Shown here piece after piece: positions 12,426 through 24,900 of a stretch of 64,000 nt of DNA (position 1 is its first letter; the number at the start of each line of letters is the position of its first letter). A program made the translations under genes and the position numbers. Origin of the DNA: Pohlia nutans (taxonomy: Eukaryota; Streptophyta; Bryopsida; Bryales; Mniaceae); contig CM040088.1 of NCBI GenBank assembly GCA_022496805.1, positions 28,588,452 through 28,652,451 of the forward strand. Direction: 5' to 3'. Under the pieces are notes generated by a model that searched no databases, was not told the DNA's origin, and was given only the letters and a program-made list of their open reading frames with translations.

Positions 12426-12686
12426 ATGGCTGCGCTGCAAAGCCCGAGCCATCCGTTTCCCGGAGGCTTTTGGGGGCTTTCGATTTGCCCCTTTTCTTTT
12501 GCAGGGCGCCATTCATTCATGTCCAACCAACGATCCCCGATCACAAATTCTCGCTCATCTCATCCCATCCTGTCACCTGCATTTGCTGCCTCTCCTGCAT
12601 TTGCTGCATTAGAACTGAATTTTGCAGCTGTCTGGGTTGCAGCGATTCAATCCTCGTTGTTGTTGTTGCGCTTGAACTCGGTCGCC

Positions 12687-15600
12687 ATGGCGTCGGGCAA
12701 GGTGATGGATCCCGAGAATTTGAACGAGAATGTGAAGAAGACGGTGTACGCCGTGCGCGGCGAGCTTTACTTGCGCGCCTCCGAGCTTCAGAAAGAGGGC
12801 AAGAAGGTGCGCAGCTTTACCCCAATGCAGAACAGATTCGAGAGCAGATTTGAGTTGAACAGATTCGAGTAGTGGCCCTTTCTTGCAATTTCGATTTCAG
12901 TGGAACGCTTTTTTTCCGAGGCTCAAGATTCCTGATCCATCATTTTATCAAATGTTTGCTTTCTATCTTGCCATTAATAACGTAGCTATAAGAATTCTTG
13001 ATGAAATTCAAGTTCGGAGAGCTGACCAATGTTGGGAGAGTCATTTCTGATTTGGGGTTTCAATTCTCAAAGGAAAGGATGCTGGCTAAAGAATGTTATG
13101 TGGTTTTCTTTGGTGATGGCAGATTATCTTCCATCATTTTATCAAATTTTTGCCTGCTATCTTGCCATTAATAACGTAGCTCCAAGAATTCTTAATGAAA
13201 TTCAAGTTCGGAGAGCTGAGAGTCATTTCTGATTTGGGTTCAATTCTCAAAGGAAAGGATGCAGACTAAAGAATGTTATGTGGTTTTCTTTCGGGATGGC
13301 AGATTATCTTCACCAATGTTGGTAACCCTCATGCTCTTGGTCAGAAGCCTCTCACTTTCCCTCGTCAGGTAAACGCCTCCTTCAGTTCACAACGGCGTTC
13401 TCGCTTTTGATTTCATCGTTTTTCAAAGTCATTTGAGAGGTTGTATCAAAGCTCAAGAACATGAAAAAAAAATGACAGAGATATTGAAAACGCAGTTCGA
13501 ATCTGAAATACCCGACTTAAATTGGGAGTTCTGCATTGAGGTCTTGAGCTTTTGTTTTTTTTGGTACAGGTGATGGCGCTATGTCAGGCACCGTTTCTCA
13601 TGGACGATCCTCACGTGGGTCTGCTTTTTCCTCCTGATGCCATTGCGAGAGCGAAGCACTACTTGGCTATGACCTCAGGAGGTGTTGGTGAGTAGTAATA
13701 CCTTTTTTTTTCCAATCACTTTTGATCCGAATACTATAATTGATTAAAGAGAAATATCAATTCCACACAGGAGGTTAACAAGGTGCTTAAAGAGTCTGGG
13801 GAACGTGTATAATTGATAGTTTTGCAATCGGCGCCAGGAGAATTGTGAGCCATTTCTGCAAACCTCGGTCAAGCCATATTCTTGTCTGTCGGTACTATTG
13901 ATTTACTCAATTCTCGATATATAAGAAATATGGCATTGCAATATGGAAGAGGTTCATGGATGTTCTCTCCCCTTGCTGATTGGCGTTTTTCACATGAGCA
14001 GGTGCTTACAGTGATTCAAGAGGACTTCCTGGAGTTCGACAGGAGGTTGCCGAGTTTATTCTGGAACGGGATGGATATCCTAGGTGAACCTCCTTTGCTT
14101 ACTGATTTGAGGTATCCAGGGTACACCTTTTACAGGTTTTATTTTTTTGTGCTTTGAAGGTCAGCTTTTCACAGTTGAGTTCTTCTGCAGTGATCCGGAG
14201 AATATATTCCTCACGGATGGAGCCAGCAAAGGTGTAGCGCAAGTCCTCAATGCTCTTATTCGTGATGAAAAGGACGGAGTAAGTTTAAGATTTTTCAATC
14301 AATTCTGCTTTGCATCACCTTGTGGAAAAAAACATTTTCCGTCAGATGAGTTCAAAATAAATTCAGAAGTTTCCTGTGGAGGATGACTTTGTATTTTATG
14401 GTTGTTGCCAGCAATGTTGTATACGTCCTGAATTTTTCTAGTCTCAAATGGCATGGTGCAGGTGCTGGTTCCCATCCCACAATATCCCTTGTACTCTGCA
14501 ACAATCCAACTTCTAGGAGGCACATTGGTGCCCTACTACTTGACTGAGGAAGATAATTGGGGAATGAATGTTAACGAGTTGCAGAAATCTGTTACTGAGG
14601 CTCGTAGGAAGGGAATCACTGTAAGTTTGCTTATACAAACTTCTCACGTGTTGTGTTTTCCGGGTGGTGCTATTTCAGTGACAATAGTTGTTAATCTGAC
14701 GTGTTGCGTAATGAGCTGTGCACACCTTATTACACTCTGAACTCACTATTATCACACTCTCCAATATCACATTCCACCAGTTGCAGAGAATCTTTGCTAT
14801 GTATACACGTGATTGGACACTTTCTGATCTCATGGACGTCGGTTACCGAAGGGGTGATATAAAAGAGTTCAGAGTGTACTTCTGGGTAATTTGTAGAAGT
14901 TGATGAATATATCTTGTCCCAGAATGTTGATTCTAGTCTCTTTGTGGTGGCACATGAAACTCTGTGAGTTGATACGTTGTATCTTCATTGTGGATCATGT
15001 CATGCTCAGGTGCGAGGATTGGTATTCATCAACCCAGGAAATCCAACAGGGCAATGTTTGACTGAGAAAAATCTGCGGGAACTGATCGAATTCTGTATCA
15101 GGGAAAGGCTGGTGCTCATGGCTGATGAGGTTTACCAGCAAAACGTCTATCAAGATGAGCGCCCCTTCATCAGCGCAAGAAAGGTACCGTGTAACTTGCA
15201 TTATTTGTGGCTACATGAAATTTTCTTCCATATGATCTTCTCATCATGCTGGATTTTGTTCGTAATTTGAATGATTAGGTTTCATACTCTGCAGGTGCTT
15301 ATGGGTATGGGACCCAAAGCCAGTTCGGCCTTGGAGCTTGTTTCATTTCACACAGTCTCGAAGGGTTTCCTTGGAGAATGTGGACAGCGAGGTGGATACT
15401 TCGAAATGACCAACTTTCACCCCAAGGTTCCTCCTACTCATCTGGCTGCTCTCATTTAAAGACACATGTCCTCCATTGTTTTATTTATTTATTTAGTATC
15501 CCCAACAAAGCGTCCCATGCCAAAAGTGAAACATCTTTTCGTTTATTTGCTAATAGGTTTCTATTTTCAACCCTTTTTGTTTTCAACCCTTCCTTGTGTG

Positions 15601-17295
15601 CATCAAACTTAAGGAAAAACGTATCTTTGTGTATCAACCTAATCTAGGGTGAACCGTCACTAGTAGGACAGTACCTCCTATGGTAATCCTTGGATGAGTA
15701 TTGTTTAACTTTTGTTATTATGTCCAGACTGTGGACGAACTGTACAAGGTTTCTTCGATTGCTCTGAGTCCAAATGTCACTGGCCAAATCATGGTATGTG
15801 TTCTAAGCCGACTATAAATTTCCAGTATATATTGATGTTTGCCTCCTTGTCTTGAACTAATATTTGCAGTGCATGGTGGAGGGTGATTGGTACTAAAGTG
15901 GACATTGCATTTGTTGGTAGATGGGTTTGATGGTCAAACCTCCAAGAGTAGGCGACCTTTCATATCCTCAGTATGCTGCTGAAAGGTACTCATTCAATTC
16001 ATATGCTTGTTATTGGTCTAGACTGAGCTTTCTGGTTCCAGTGATCGTTACTGTTAATTTCGAACTAAGAAATCAACTAGTTCCCCCTTTCTCGACATGT
16101 GTATTAGACATCTGCTGACGTCTGGTTCACTTTAAAAGTATGTAATTCTTGGTACTTCTAAATTCTGATCATTTGCGCTGAGTTGTTATTTCAGTGAAGC
16201 TATTTTGTTGTCCTTGAGAAAAAGAGCTCACATCATGACTGATGGCTTCAACGCGTGTGAGAACATTATCTGCAACTTCACTGAGGGTAATGAACTGAAC
16301 CCATTTTGACGGTCAATTCTCTTAACTGTTGGTGTAATCGGTTAGTTGTCATGGTTACTAGAATACTACGGTATATGTCAATACGAAACCAATTTCAAAA
16401 CTGATGTGGATGAACTTTTTTTCTGACTGGTTATGATCCCCTGGTTCTGAATGTAATTGCAGGAGCCATGTATTCCTTCCCACAAGTTAAGTTGCCTAGA
16501 GCAGCCATTGCTGCGGCTAGGAAAGCAGGCAAAGCTCCTGATGTTTTCTACTGCTTGAGGCTGCTGGAGGCTACTGGAATTTCTACCGTACCGGGGTCAG
16601 GGTTCGGTCAAAAAGACGGGTACTCTTCTCCTCTCTGCACTCTCTTCCTGTGTCAAGTAGCTTAACCCCTAAAGGACCAAGGATTCATGGTTTTAAAATG
16701 ACAAATTCAATTGATCATATTGTGGAAAATATAATTCAAATAAGACCAAATTTTATATCAATGAAATCAATGAAGAACATTGCATGTGTTGGTCAAACAA
16801 CAAAAAAAAGTCCACATAGGACCTACTCAAAACTGCTAAAAGAAAAAAAACACATGAGGCCCAATTTGGTCCTTTCGGGGTTAATGAGATAGTCGCTGCC
16901 CTATTTGAGTGAATATTTGAACCAACCTATGATAGTCCTGTGCAGAGTGTTAGATAGTCGCTGCCCTATTGAACCAACCTATGATAGTCGCTGCCCTATT
17001 TGAGTGAATATTGAACCAACCTATGATAGTCGCTGCCCTATTTGAGTGGATATTGAACCAACCTATTACCAGATTTAGATGACCAAGATAGAGTCAAAAC
17101 AAGTACAGTGGTGGTTTTTGAGTATTTTGTTTAGCATGTTGAGCTTAATACTTGCTGTGCTTGGCATACAGGACCTTTCATGTTCGGACAACAATCTTAC
17201 CATCGGAGCAAGACATGCCTGGAATCATGCTCAGTTTCAAGAAGTTCAACGACGACTTCATGGCTCAATATGGGGACTCCAAGTCAAAACTGTGA
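12687..17295 (+). CDS. AlaAT: Alanine aminotransferase
   Basis: This PLP enzyme interconverts alanine plus 2-oxoglutarate and pyruvate plus glutamate, and is central to plant carbon-nitrogen balance and hypoxia metabolism. Exons: 12687-12806, 13303-13368, 13570-13687, 14002-14083, 14191-14278, 14462-14620, 15010-15183, 15295-15426, 15728-15793, 15921-15985, 16195-16286, 16463-16619, 17172-17295. All phases close, giving 480 aa, the usual family length. Visible motifs are DGASKG (138-143), NPGNPTGQ (219-226), DEVYQ (250-254) and the PLP-binding lysine K292 in TVSKGFLGECG. The C-terminus is TFHVRTTILPSEQDMPGIM followed by a basic tail. Donors are canonical except a weak gttcct after exon 8. The same frame is open upstream to an ATG at 12426, which would add 87 residues rich in Ser, Pro and Arg and could be an organelle presequence. 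I chose 12687 because it gives the standard cytosolic length. Confidence 0.95.
12937..13310 (+). repeat. 194-bp tandem duplication in AlaAT intron 1
   Basis: Copy 1 (12937-13130) and copy 2 (13131-13310, about 14 bp shorter) are nearly identical. Each runs from CCATCATTTTATCAAAT to GATGGCAGATTATCTT. The end of copy 2 is the real acceptor and the first eight bases of exon 2. Copy 1 therefore holds a decoy acceptor at 13122, after which the sequence leaves the coding frame. Confidence 0.9.
16662..16884 (+). mobile_element. TTAA-family MITE in the last AlaAT intron
   Basis: A 223-bp element starts TTAACCCCTAAAGGACCAA and ends TTGGTCCTTTCGGGGTTAA, inverted copies with one mismatch. It has no coding capacity. 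It is about the same length and sequence throughout as the element at 22640-22879, so the two are recent relatives. Confidence 0.88.
16885..17070 (+). repeat. Minisatellite, about 45-bp units
   Basis: Four units built on GATAGTCGCTGCCCTATTTG and a tail ATTGAACCAACCTAT lie directly after the TTAA element in the last AlaAT intron. One unit carries a deletion and another an inserted CCTGTGCAGAG. Confidence 0.85.
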
Positions 17296-17833
17296 TCCAC
17301 TTCTCTTGGATATAAACCAGACCTGGTTGTGGATGTTTCTCCTGTGGCCTGAATCATTTCGTCTCAACACAAGGGCATGAATGAAAGAGGTCTGATGACG
17401 TGACGATATCAGTAGTCTTTTGTAATCTATTTTCCTACTGTAAGAGAGACCCTTCCTGTCGCCAATTATGAGACTCACTCTGCACAGGTAGATAGATGTA
17501 GCATAAGATGAATCAACAGTTAGACCGTTGGAATCACACTCGGCAGCTTGTAGAGACCCTGGTTGGTTTCATCTGGTTGCTTAGTTCCTTCAAATGTTGG
17601 AATATCAGTGATCTCTTCACGAAAACATTTTAGTGTGTTGTGCAACATTCATACTGCGCTTACTCTATTTTAATGTAATTTTCTTTCTTCTGGACCTCAA
17701 GTGTGCAATACACTTTTTATCCATGCCAGTTGAAGACAATGCTTTCTAAGATTGTTCTGGTTTGTCCTGGGACCACTCAACCAAACATTATCCACATGCA
17801 CCGGTGCTCGTTTAGTGACAGGTGGGGGTAAGC
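17296..17833 (+). other. AlaAT 3' flank
   Basis: Likely 3' UTR and downstream DNA of the aminotransferase gene. There is no further coding signal. Confidence 0.5.
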
Positions 17834-17907
17834 AAAGGACCTAACTGAAAGGGTGAACAAAAAGTGACTGGGCGTTAGGTTTGTTTACCCTTTCAGTTAG
17901 GTCCTTT
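17834..17907. repeat. Hairpin-forming inverted repeat
   Basis: The left arm is AAAGGACCTAACTGAAAGGG plus TGAACAAA. The right arm at 17880-17907 is its complement with one missing base, and the loop is about 20 nt. The fold resembles a short precursor hairpin or MITE remnant. It has no coding content. Confidence 0.7.
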
Positions 17908-17929
17908 ATTTAATTATTTATTATTTTGA

Positions 17930-18700
17930 TACAATTGAAAGTGGATTTGATTAGAGTTAACTGAAAAGAGTGTCTCAAAGTGGAAAGAAATTGTAACCCT
18001 TTGAGGACAATCATCCATAGAGTGGATGTTGGCTAGTCATACTCAATTTTAACGTCGAAGATGGGATTTTTTTTGCCTTTGAGGCCAATTAAGAAAATGA
18101 AACTTTTCAAGTCTAGTTTCTATATTGCTTTTTAATTTTAATTTTTTTCAAATATTGAACATTTTATCGCATTTTCAAACTCAAGAGGTTAAGGTCTTCA
18201 TTACACTATGTTGCATATTCCCTTATCAAATCTTCAAATTTTAAATAGTTTTTTCTGTTTTGAGTACACTAGATAGTTTTTGTATATGTCTAAAATGCCC
18301 AACCAAAAATTGAGATCATTTGGAGTATTTATCTAATTATTATAATTTTTTGCATAATAGATCTCAAAAATCATATTAAATTCATTTTAGATTCAAAAAC
18401 TGTGAAAAAAAAAGGATGAAAAGAAGACCTATAGTCACATATAAAAATATTGTTCATAATAGAGAAGTATGACCATTCCACAATGGATATGGTCTTCAAA
18501 GGGTTAAACTCATCTTAGACTCATTTTGAGTTCAAAAAGACTGAAAAACTAGTCTATGGTGAGTTGGAGAATAATCCAAAGCAAGGCCCTGCACTCTGCC
18601 ATAGGGTGTGGAACTTGTGACCTCCCCAATGCTAGAGGAGAGTTTCCACAAGTTCCCCCAAGCCAAGAGACCCGACCATGGAGACTATTCATGAACAATG
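17930..18700 (+). repeat. Dispersed repeat, copy A, split by a TTAA element
   Basis: Positions 17930-17992 and 18503-18700 match, in inverted orientation, the continuous stretch at about 33260-33510. Shared landmarks are GAGTTAAC(T/C)GAAAAGAGTG, GGTGAGTTGGAGAATAATC, GAGGTCA-type sequence and CCACAAGTTCCCCCAAGCC. The 17993-18506 element lies between the halves. I see no conserved frame. Confidence 0.75.
17993..18506 (+). mobile_element. TTAA-family element inserted in a repeat
   Basis: The left end GTAACCCTTTGAGGAC and the right end GTCTTCAAAGGGTTAA are inverted copies. Length is about 514 bp and the interior is AT-rich without a frame. The left TTAA is degraded to GTAA. Confidence 0.7.
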
Positions 18701-19523
18701 ATTGTCAAAAATTGAACTCCTTTTGAACTCCTTTTGAACTCCTCTTATGTTTTTAAATAACTCTAGTGCGAAAAGAAAACTTAGAAGCTTCTCGTTGGTG
18801 GAACCCCAAAGGTATTTTAGTTGTCTTTTATATCAACACTACCAAAAAAAAGATCAGTTTTTGACGTTCTTTTTGACAACGTTATTGAATGTTTTTGACA
18901 TTCTTTTGGACACTTTAATGTTGAAAGACTACAGTGTCGAAAACAATTATGAAAAAGAATATTCAAAATAATTGTTTTTTAAGGATTGTCTTAAGTTACA
19001 TGAATAAAGTTTAACCCCTAATGCTTCGAAAGACCATTTTCTGATGGTTGCCCTTTTTTAGGGGCTACTTGGGGTCAATTTATTTTATTTTATTTTAATC
19101 AATTAAAATAGTTTTTAAAATGTAATCAAGTCTACTTTCCAATCCAATTTGAATCATGCAAAATCCAAGTTAAACTTCACCTAAGGAATTTTTCAAAAAA
19201 AAACACCTCTATATTGTCAAATTTTTCAAATTTTACTATTTGGAGAAAGTAATGCTATTCTTTTCATCAAATCTTTTGTTTTTTTTTTTTTTTTTTGATT
19301 CTAGAATGCAAAATACAATTCTAAACAATAACACCAAATTTTGATTTCTAAAAATATATAATATGATTTTGGTAAATTTTATAAGATAATTACTTCTAAA
19401 TCAATTAAATGAACATCTAAAACTATTTTTGGATGTGCATGCATGCATGTGATTAACTAGTCACACATTGGAATGTGCATAAACAAATGTACTTGACTAG
19501 GGAGATGACCTTGGAGATGTATA
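18701..19523. other. AT-rich intergenic DNA; solo TTAA terminus
   Basis: Position 19011 begins TTAACCCCTAATGC, a left-hand terminus of the TTAA family with no clear partner. CACTACCAAAAAAAAG at 18838, followed by several TTTTTGAC(A/G)TTCTTTT motifs, weakly resembles a CACTA-element end. No gene is seen. Confidence 0.45.
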
Positions 19524-19722
19524 CTTCCTTTGTTCCATGTTAAACTTCCTGATTCCTTTGTGAATTTGTCCCATAACAAGCTTTTTGTTTGCTCCTGAAA
19601 CTACTATTCCTACCGGTTGAGGGTCCACAACATTGTGCTAAAGGTCTACACCATTGGACTGCATCATTGGAGTTAATGCTTCTATTCTGAGGGTTAAGGA
19701 AGTTTAATATGGGACAGAGGAA
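19524..19722 (+). mobile_element. Stowaway-like MITE
   Basis: The ends CTTCCTTTGTTCCATGTTAA and TTAATATGGGACAGAGGAA are inverted copies and resemble the Stowaway consensus CTCCCTCCGTCCC. The 199-bp element is flanked by TA on both sides (19522-19523 and 19723-19724), the Tc1/mariner-type duplication. It has no frame. Confidence 0.78.
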
Positions 19723-19724
19723 TA

Positions 19725-21077
19725 CCTAAATAGGCTTCACATGCATAACTTGAAAATAATTAATAATTGGCTAATTTGTAATGTTCAAAGGTAGAGTGGT
19801 CAAGAAATTTACAAGAATAATGTAACAAGTTAATAGAAACAATAGTAGATTATTATCAAAGCAATTGAGAAATGTTTTATAAATTTACAATCTTGATGCA
19901 TCAATGTCTAACCACTTGTCCAGATAATAGTTAGGAAGTTGTCGAAGCACTCTCATTTAGGTTTCTATACATATACAAATATACATACATAAGAGTATAA
20001 ATAAATAAAAGTATGAATGTGCAATAAACGTGCAATAAACGTGCAATAAATGCAAAAAATAACCAATCCATAATTTTTGTTATGTACATTGATTTTATTG
20101 GAAGTAAAAAACATCCATTTGCTACATACTAGGTCAATAGAACAAGGTGTTTTTGTTTATTTATTTATTTTTCTATTAATAATATAATTATTTTGGGTTG
20201 GCTCATTTATGCCAAATATCTTTTCAACTCCTAAATTTTTTGATGTTTTGAGGGTCAAACAACTTCAAAATACTCTTGTTTAAAAGCAATGCTAATATGT
20301 TCACTTCGTTTGAATTCTTCCATAATTTTCCCATAGAATCTTAAATTTTTTGGCATTGTTCTACTAGTATTCTTAAAAATAGAATCTGAGTGATCACAAG
20401 ATTATAGTGCTCAAACTTCAAAAAAAACATTTTTTAACTTCCAATAAATAGAATTTTTATTTTTCAGAAGAAAAATGTGTGTTTAGTAACTTATGCTTTT
20501 TGATAATGTATTGGAGAATGAGTTTAATATATTATATAATTTTTTTGAAATTCCACTAACGACCTTAGATTGGAGCAAGTTTTCAAAAAATTGTATTAGT
20601 GACTATAGGTTCCACTTTTGAATTCCCAACGCTTATAGGGTATGTAAGCGAGCCATGAGCCGTTCAATCGACAATTTTAAGGTAGGGCTTTCTATGATGT
20701 AACCTAGCCTTTCACATTCTTGAATGGTCTTCCCACGAGTGTTCCATTCCGTCCTTGAAGACCATTATGTGAAGTAACTAGTCTTTCACTACTTTTCAAT
20801 TTCATGACCTTTTATGTCATCACTGGTCGTGCGGAGAGAAGTGAAGCACTAATTTATTTTTAGAATGATTTTCCAATAAACATGACAATACATGAAAGTG
20901 ATTCAAAATGAAATATATTTGTGGTTTGCTTTTATTCTTGAATAAACAAAAATAAAGTAAAACATACTGGTACCTAATTTTTTTGCACCAAACCACCTTG
21001 ACAATAAGAATAGCAGTCAAACATTTTGAGGTTCGGACTCGATGATTTTCATATGAGGCTCAAGATGACCCTCAACT
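19725..21077. other. AT-rich intergenic DNA
   Basis: No gene seen. GTGCAATAAAC is repeated three times near 20018-20050. All frames are short and low-complexity. Confidence 0.5.
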
Positions 21078-21474
21078 ATGGTTGATTGTCCTAAAACCAC
21101 CAACTTAAGCAATCTGGCCTATTTTTGGCAGTGCTAAATTTGAAAAAAAATTATGACCGCATTTGAAATAGGTTTTGATGAGGATTGCAAAAATTTGCAA
21201 CATCTAATTCGCATTTGTCAATTTTATACAAAATTCCAAAGTGGAAAGTAACCTCTAACCCATACATCACATACCAATTTCCTAAGTTCACACTTTGTTG
21301 TTCCTAGATTCCGCTCATGAGCTAACCCAAAACCACCACTATTTCTTCGCAATGCTTGGCATGCCATTGGTTTACTTGAATAGTGAAATTGGTGGTTTTG
21401 AGTCTCAACTGTGGTGGCCCCAAGAAAGCTCTACATGTCATAATTGGGGGAGGTGGTGGTTTTAGGACATCCTA
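21078..21474 (+). mobile_element. TIR element, family of 28413-28720
   Basis: The left end reads GGTTGATTGTCCTAAAACCA and the right end TGGTTTTAGGACATCC. The left half shares long stretches with the element at 28413-28720, for example CTTAAGCAATCTG and TTTTATACAAAATTCCAAAGTG. TA lies at both borders. It is non-coding. Confidence 0.75.
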
Positions 21475-21992
21475 CCTTACTTGGTGATGGTGGAGAGGCA
21501 TCCAAACCAAATGGCGTGGTTGACGGTTTGATTCACAGTCGTGAAATCGTCTCTCTATTTGATGGAGAACCTTGCTGCCGGTTGCTAAAAGCAACTCGTC
21601 TCTTTCAAAATAAAATAAAATAAAAATGGTCACTATAATTTTCATAGACCCACTTATTAGGCGTTCTACTAGGTTTTCTTTTTTCTTTTTTACCAATGCA
21701 TGTGAGTCATGTTTCAAGGGAAAAACTTTTGATCTTCCACCCACCGGCCTTTGGGCCTGGTTCGATGGGATGTACTTTATTTTTTTATCATTCAAAATAT
21801 AGCAGTCAAACATAAAAAACACCCAGCCCAGTCATAAATTGAATTTTGCGGGCAGAGATATAAATCGTACGCGAGGCTGCCCCTGCCCGTGCAAAACCCC
21901 AGCTGCTCTGAAGTTTTGGGAGAGGTGTTTTTAGGGTTTCGGGGTTTAGGTGTTTTGAGAGCTTTGCAGAGGATTGCGAGAGGAAGGTAGCC

Positions 21993-24900
21993 ATGGCGGG
22001 GGGGAAGACGCAGCTCGCGGTGACGAAGAAGTTGGGGAAGGAGTTGCTTCAGTCGCGAGCGCACGTCAACAACGCACCGCTGCTGCTGGCCACGCTCACG
22101 TCGTCCAAGGATGCGCACGTTTTGACGGAGGCCCTGCTGTCTTTGGAAGCGTTTTTCGTTCCCTTGGTGAGGTCGGGCGAGTTTTCCCCCGCGGCGCAGA
22201 GGAAGGCCAGCGAGGCGTTGTTGCTGGAGAATCGAGATGGTGATGGTGAGAAAGAGGAAGATCAGATGGCCAAGGCCGAGGCTATTTACAAGAAGTGGGT
22301 TTGGGAACGGTACCGGGAGTTTGTCAACGCTTTGCTGCGCTTCGTGGTTCGCCAGGCAATGCCAGAGGTCCAGGTATTGTTGTCCAGAAGTACATCCAAA
22401 ATCAGTTTGAGCATGGTTCCTACTGGTATTTAAAAAAAAAGTTAATGTTCTTGTTGGCAACTGAAAGAGGATTCCAACGAAGCAAAGAATACCTTATCTG
22501 GATACCGTATGTTAAAGTTACGAAGGTTCAAATTTCTGCGCGTCTTGTTTCCCTGGCAATTTTAGGTGTTCTTACCTTAAGTACTCGATCGCGATGATAT
22601 GTTTTGATGCACTGCAATTTTAAGACAAAATTCTGTTCATTAACCCGTAAAGGACCAAGGATTCATGATTTTAAAATGACAAATTCAAATTTATCATATT
22701 ATGAAAAATATGATTAAGATAGGACCAGGTTTTATATCACTAGTGTCAGTGAAGAACATTGCACGTGTTGATCAAAAGACAAATAAATTTGAATAAAAGG
22801 AAGTCTACATAGGACCTATTCCAAACTGCTATAAAAAACATGAGGCCCAATTTGGGCTTCTTGATCCTTTAGAGGTTAAATGCGTTCCCTGCAGAGATTT
22901 ATATGCTAATAGGATCCGTTTGGGCTTCAATTGGCAGAAAGCTGCTTTGCACGCCATAATGGAGCTAGTGCGGAATGAAGTGCGGGGAGAGTTCAATAAT
23001 CAGCTGTATTTGAAGTTGTGCTCCACACTCGTGAGTATTATATTCTCTATGCTCATGAGAAGTGCACTCGTGATTGTTCATTGGCATCTCATTGTGTGGT
23101 GTGGTTTAAAGTAGGCTCTCGAACGTTATCAGTATATTCTTGGAGGGAAGGTATTAGTCATCTTTGTTTGAAATCCTGGAACATGTCATGGTATGTAGCT
23201 TGGAGAAAGTGGATGTTGATCAGGAGTGTTTAGTGTTTAGGAATTGTGATTTGATAACTTAGGGTTGAGGGTTCTGTTCTTGCAGGTATGTTCGAAAGCC
23301 TTCAACAGTGATCTTCTTTCGGTTCTTGTATCAGATTATTTCAAGTACTTAGACATATGGTGAGGTTACGAAACACCCTGTTGTATCTACCTGTTTGTCT
23401 GAAAAATCCTAAGTGGTATTTCCAATCCTCAAGGTAGCTTTCAATTGCCCGAAAGTCTACGCAGGAACATTCTTTTTGTCTCGCGATTATTTTTTAAATT
23501 ATATTCTTGTTAATTTGTCGAATTTTAGAGTATTAGTCTGTACCTAATGGTTGATGTCACTGAATTGCGTAATGGTGCTCTGTTCATGCAGTTACTACAC
23601 GTATTCTAACATGGAGAGCATAGCTGTGAATAGACTCGAAAAAAAATTGAAAGGTGAGCTTCTATTTGAGATAGCTGATTTTATTTCTGCTTGAGATTAT
23701 CGCCAAATCTTGCTAGCAACGAGCAATCTGCTAAAGTACTGACCATTTTTTTCCCCCAGTCCTAAGCTGATCCCTAAGTGTTCTGATTTGAGCAGGGTCT
23801 GAAAACATCGTTAGTGACGATGAAGATGGTAGTAGTCGTAAATTCAACAGGTATTATTTCCTCTGCTTTTCTTTCACTTATCTTTGAAAGCATTGCAATT
23901 TGATTTTACCAATAAATTTGTAGTCTGAGACTACTTAAATTTTCAGATACGTATTGAGCACGTACTTGGAGGAAACTTTTGCTGAACTATCTCTGAAGAT
24001 GCTTGCTCTTTGATGATGCCTATTTTGGTCCTATTTCAGTGCACACACTATGGTGCGTAATGTGTACGACGTTTTGATTAATTTACCACCGTTGGCTCAA
24101 GAAGATGGCGCAGCGGATCCTGAAATTTGGAGTTTGTCGTCAGGTGGGTGCTTGTAAACTAACGTTTATTTAAAAAATAAATTATATCTTATTTGGCTTT
24201 TGGTGGAGCTATTAAGGAAACGTTACTTTCACGAAGGAGGTTCAATAATCTACTTGATGAGGGATACATTTTTGCAACAATCTTTGTCATCTTTTCTTGC
24301 CTTATAATGACACTTCCACTTATATTCTAAGGACTTGAACATCTTCCTCTTGCAGCTTCAGAAGATGGGATGATTATTTCTGGAGAGAAAGGATCCGGTG
24401 AAACTCCTCAGGTAGGCTTCTCATAGCACTGTCGATGAAGATGACAAACTAGTTAACGTGCGTGTTTGTCTGTAGCTCGATAATGTCCCAGCATGCTATT
24501 GCTAATTGTCACAAGGCGTCTGCTATGCAGTCCTTTACAGAAGCAAAGAAACAACGGAAGCGGGTGAATAAAGCATGGCTTGCCTTTTTGCGCCTTCCCT
24601 TGCCGTTTGATGTCTACAAAAAGGTGAGAGCTTCTTCCTTGAATAGTGTGCGTCAGTTTTTTCGAGGGGTGTCACTGCCAATCTTGTCAGAAAGGGTTTG
24701 ATGTTCCATTGTGAATGACCTTCCGCCTTTGGTCTACATGCACGAGGCTGTTTGTGGTTGCACTTAGTATTCTCTGTTTTGTGATATTACGTTCAGGATT
24801 AGAGTATGGCTGCTTCCCCAAATCCGCCCCTTGTTTCTGATGGGAAGAGATTGTATGCTTAAAGTTTCCTTACAGTCATCTATCTTGGACCTTTGTTTGT

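Noticed and set aside
22895..22937. Earlier acceptor for NOC4 exon 2 (ctgcag at 22894)
   Set aside because: It puts the following codons out of phase with exon 1; the acceptor at 22937 joins VQ to KAALHAIMEL exactly in frame.
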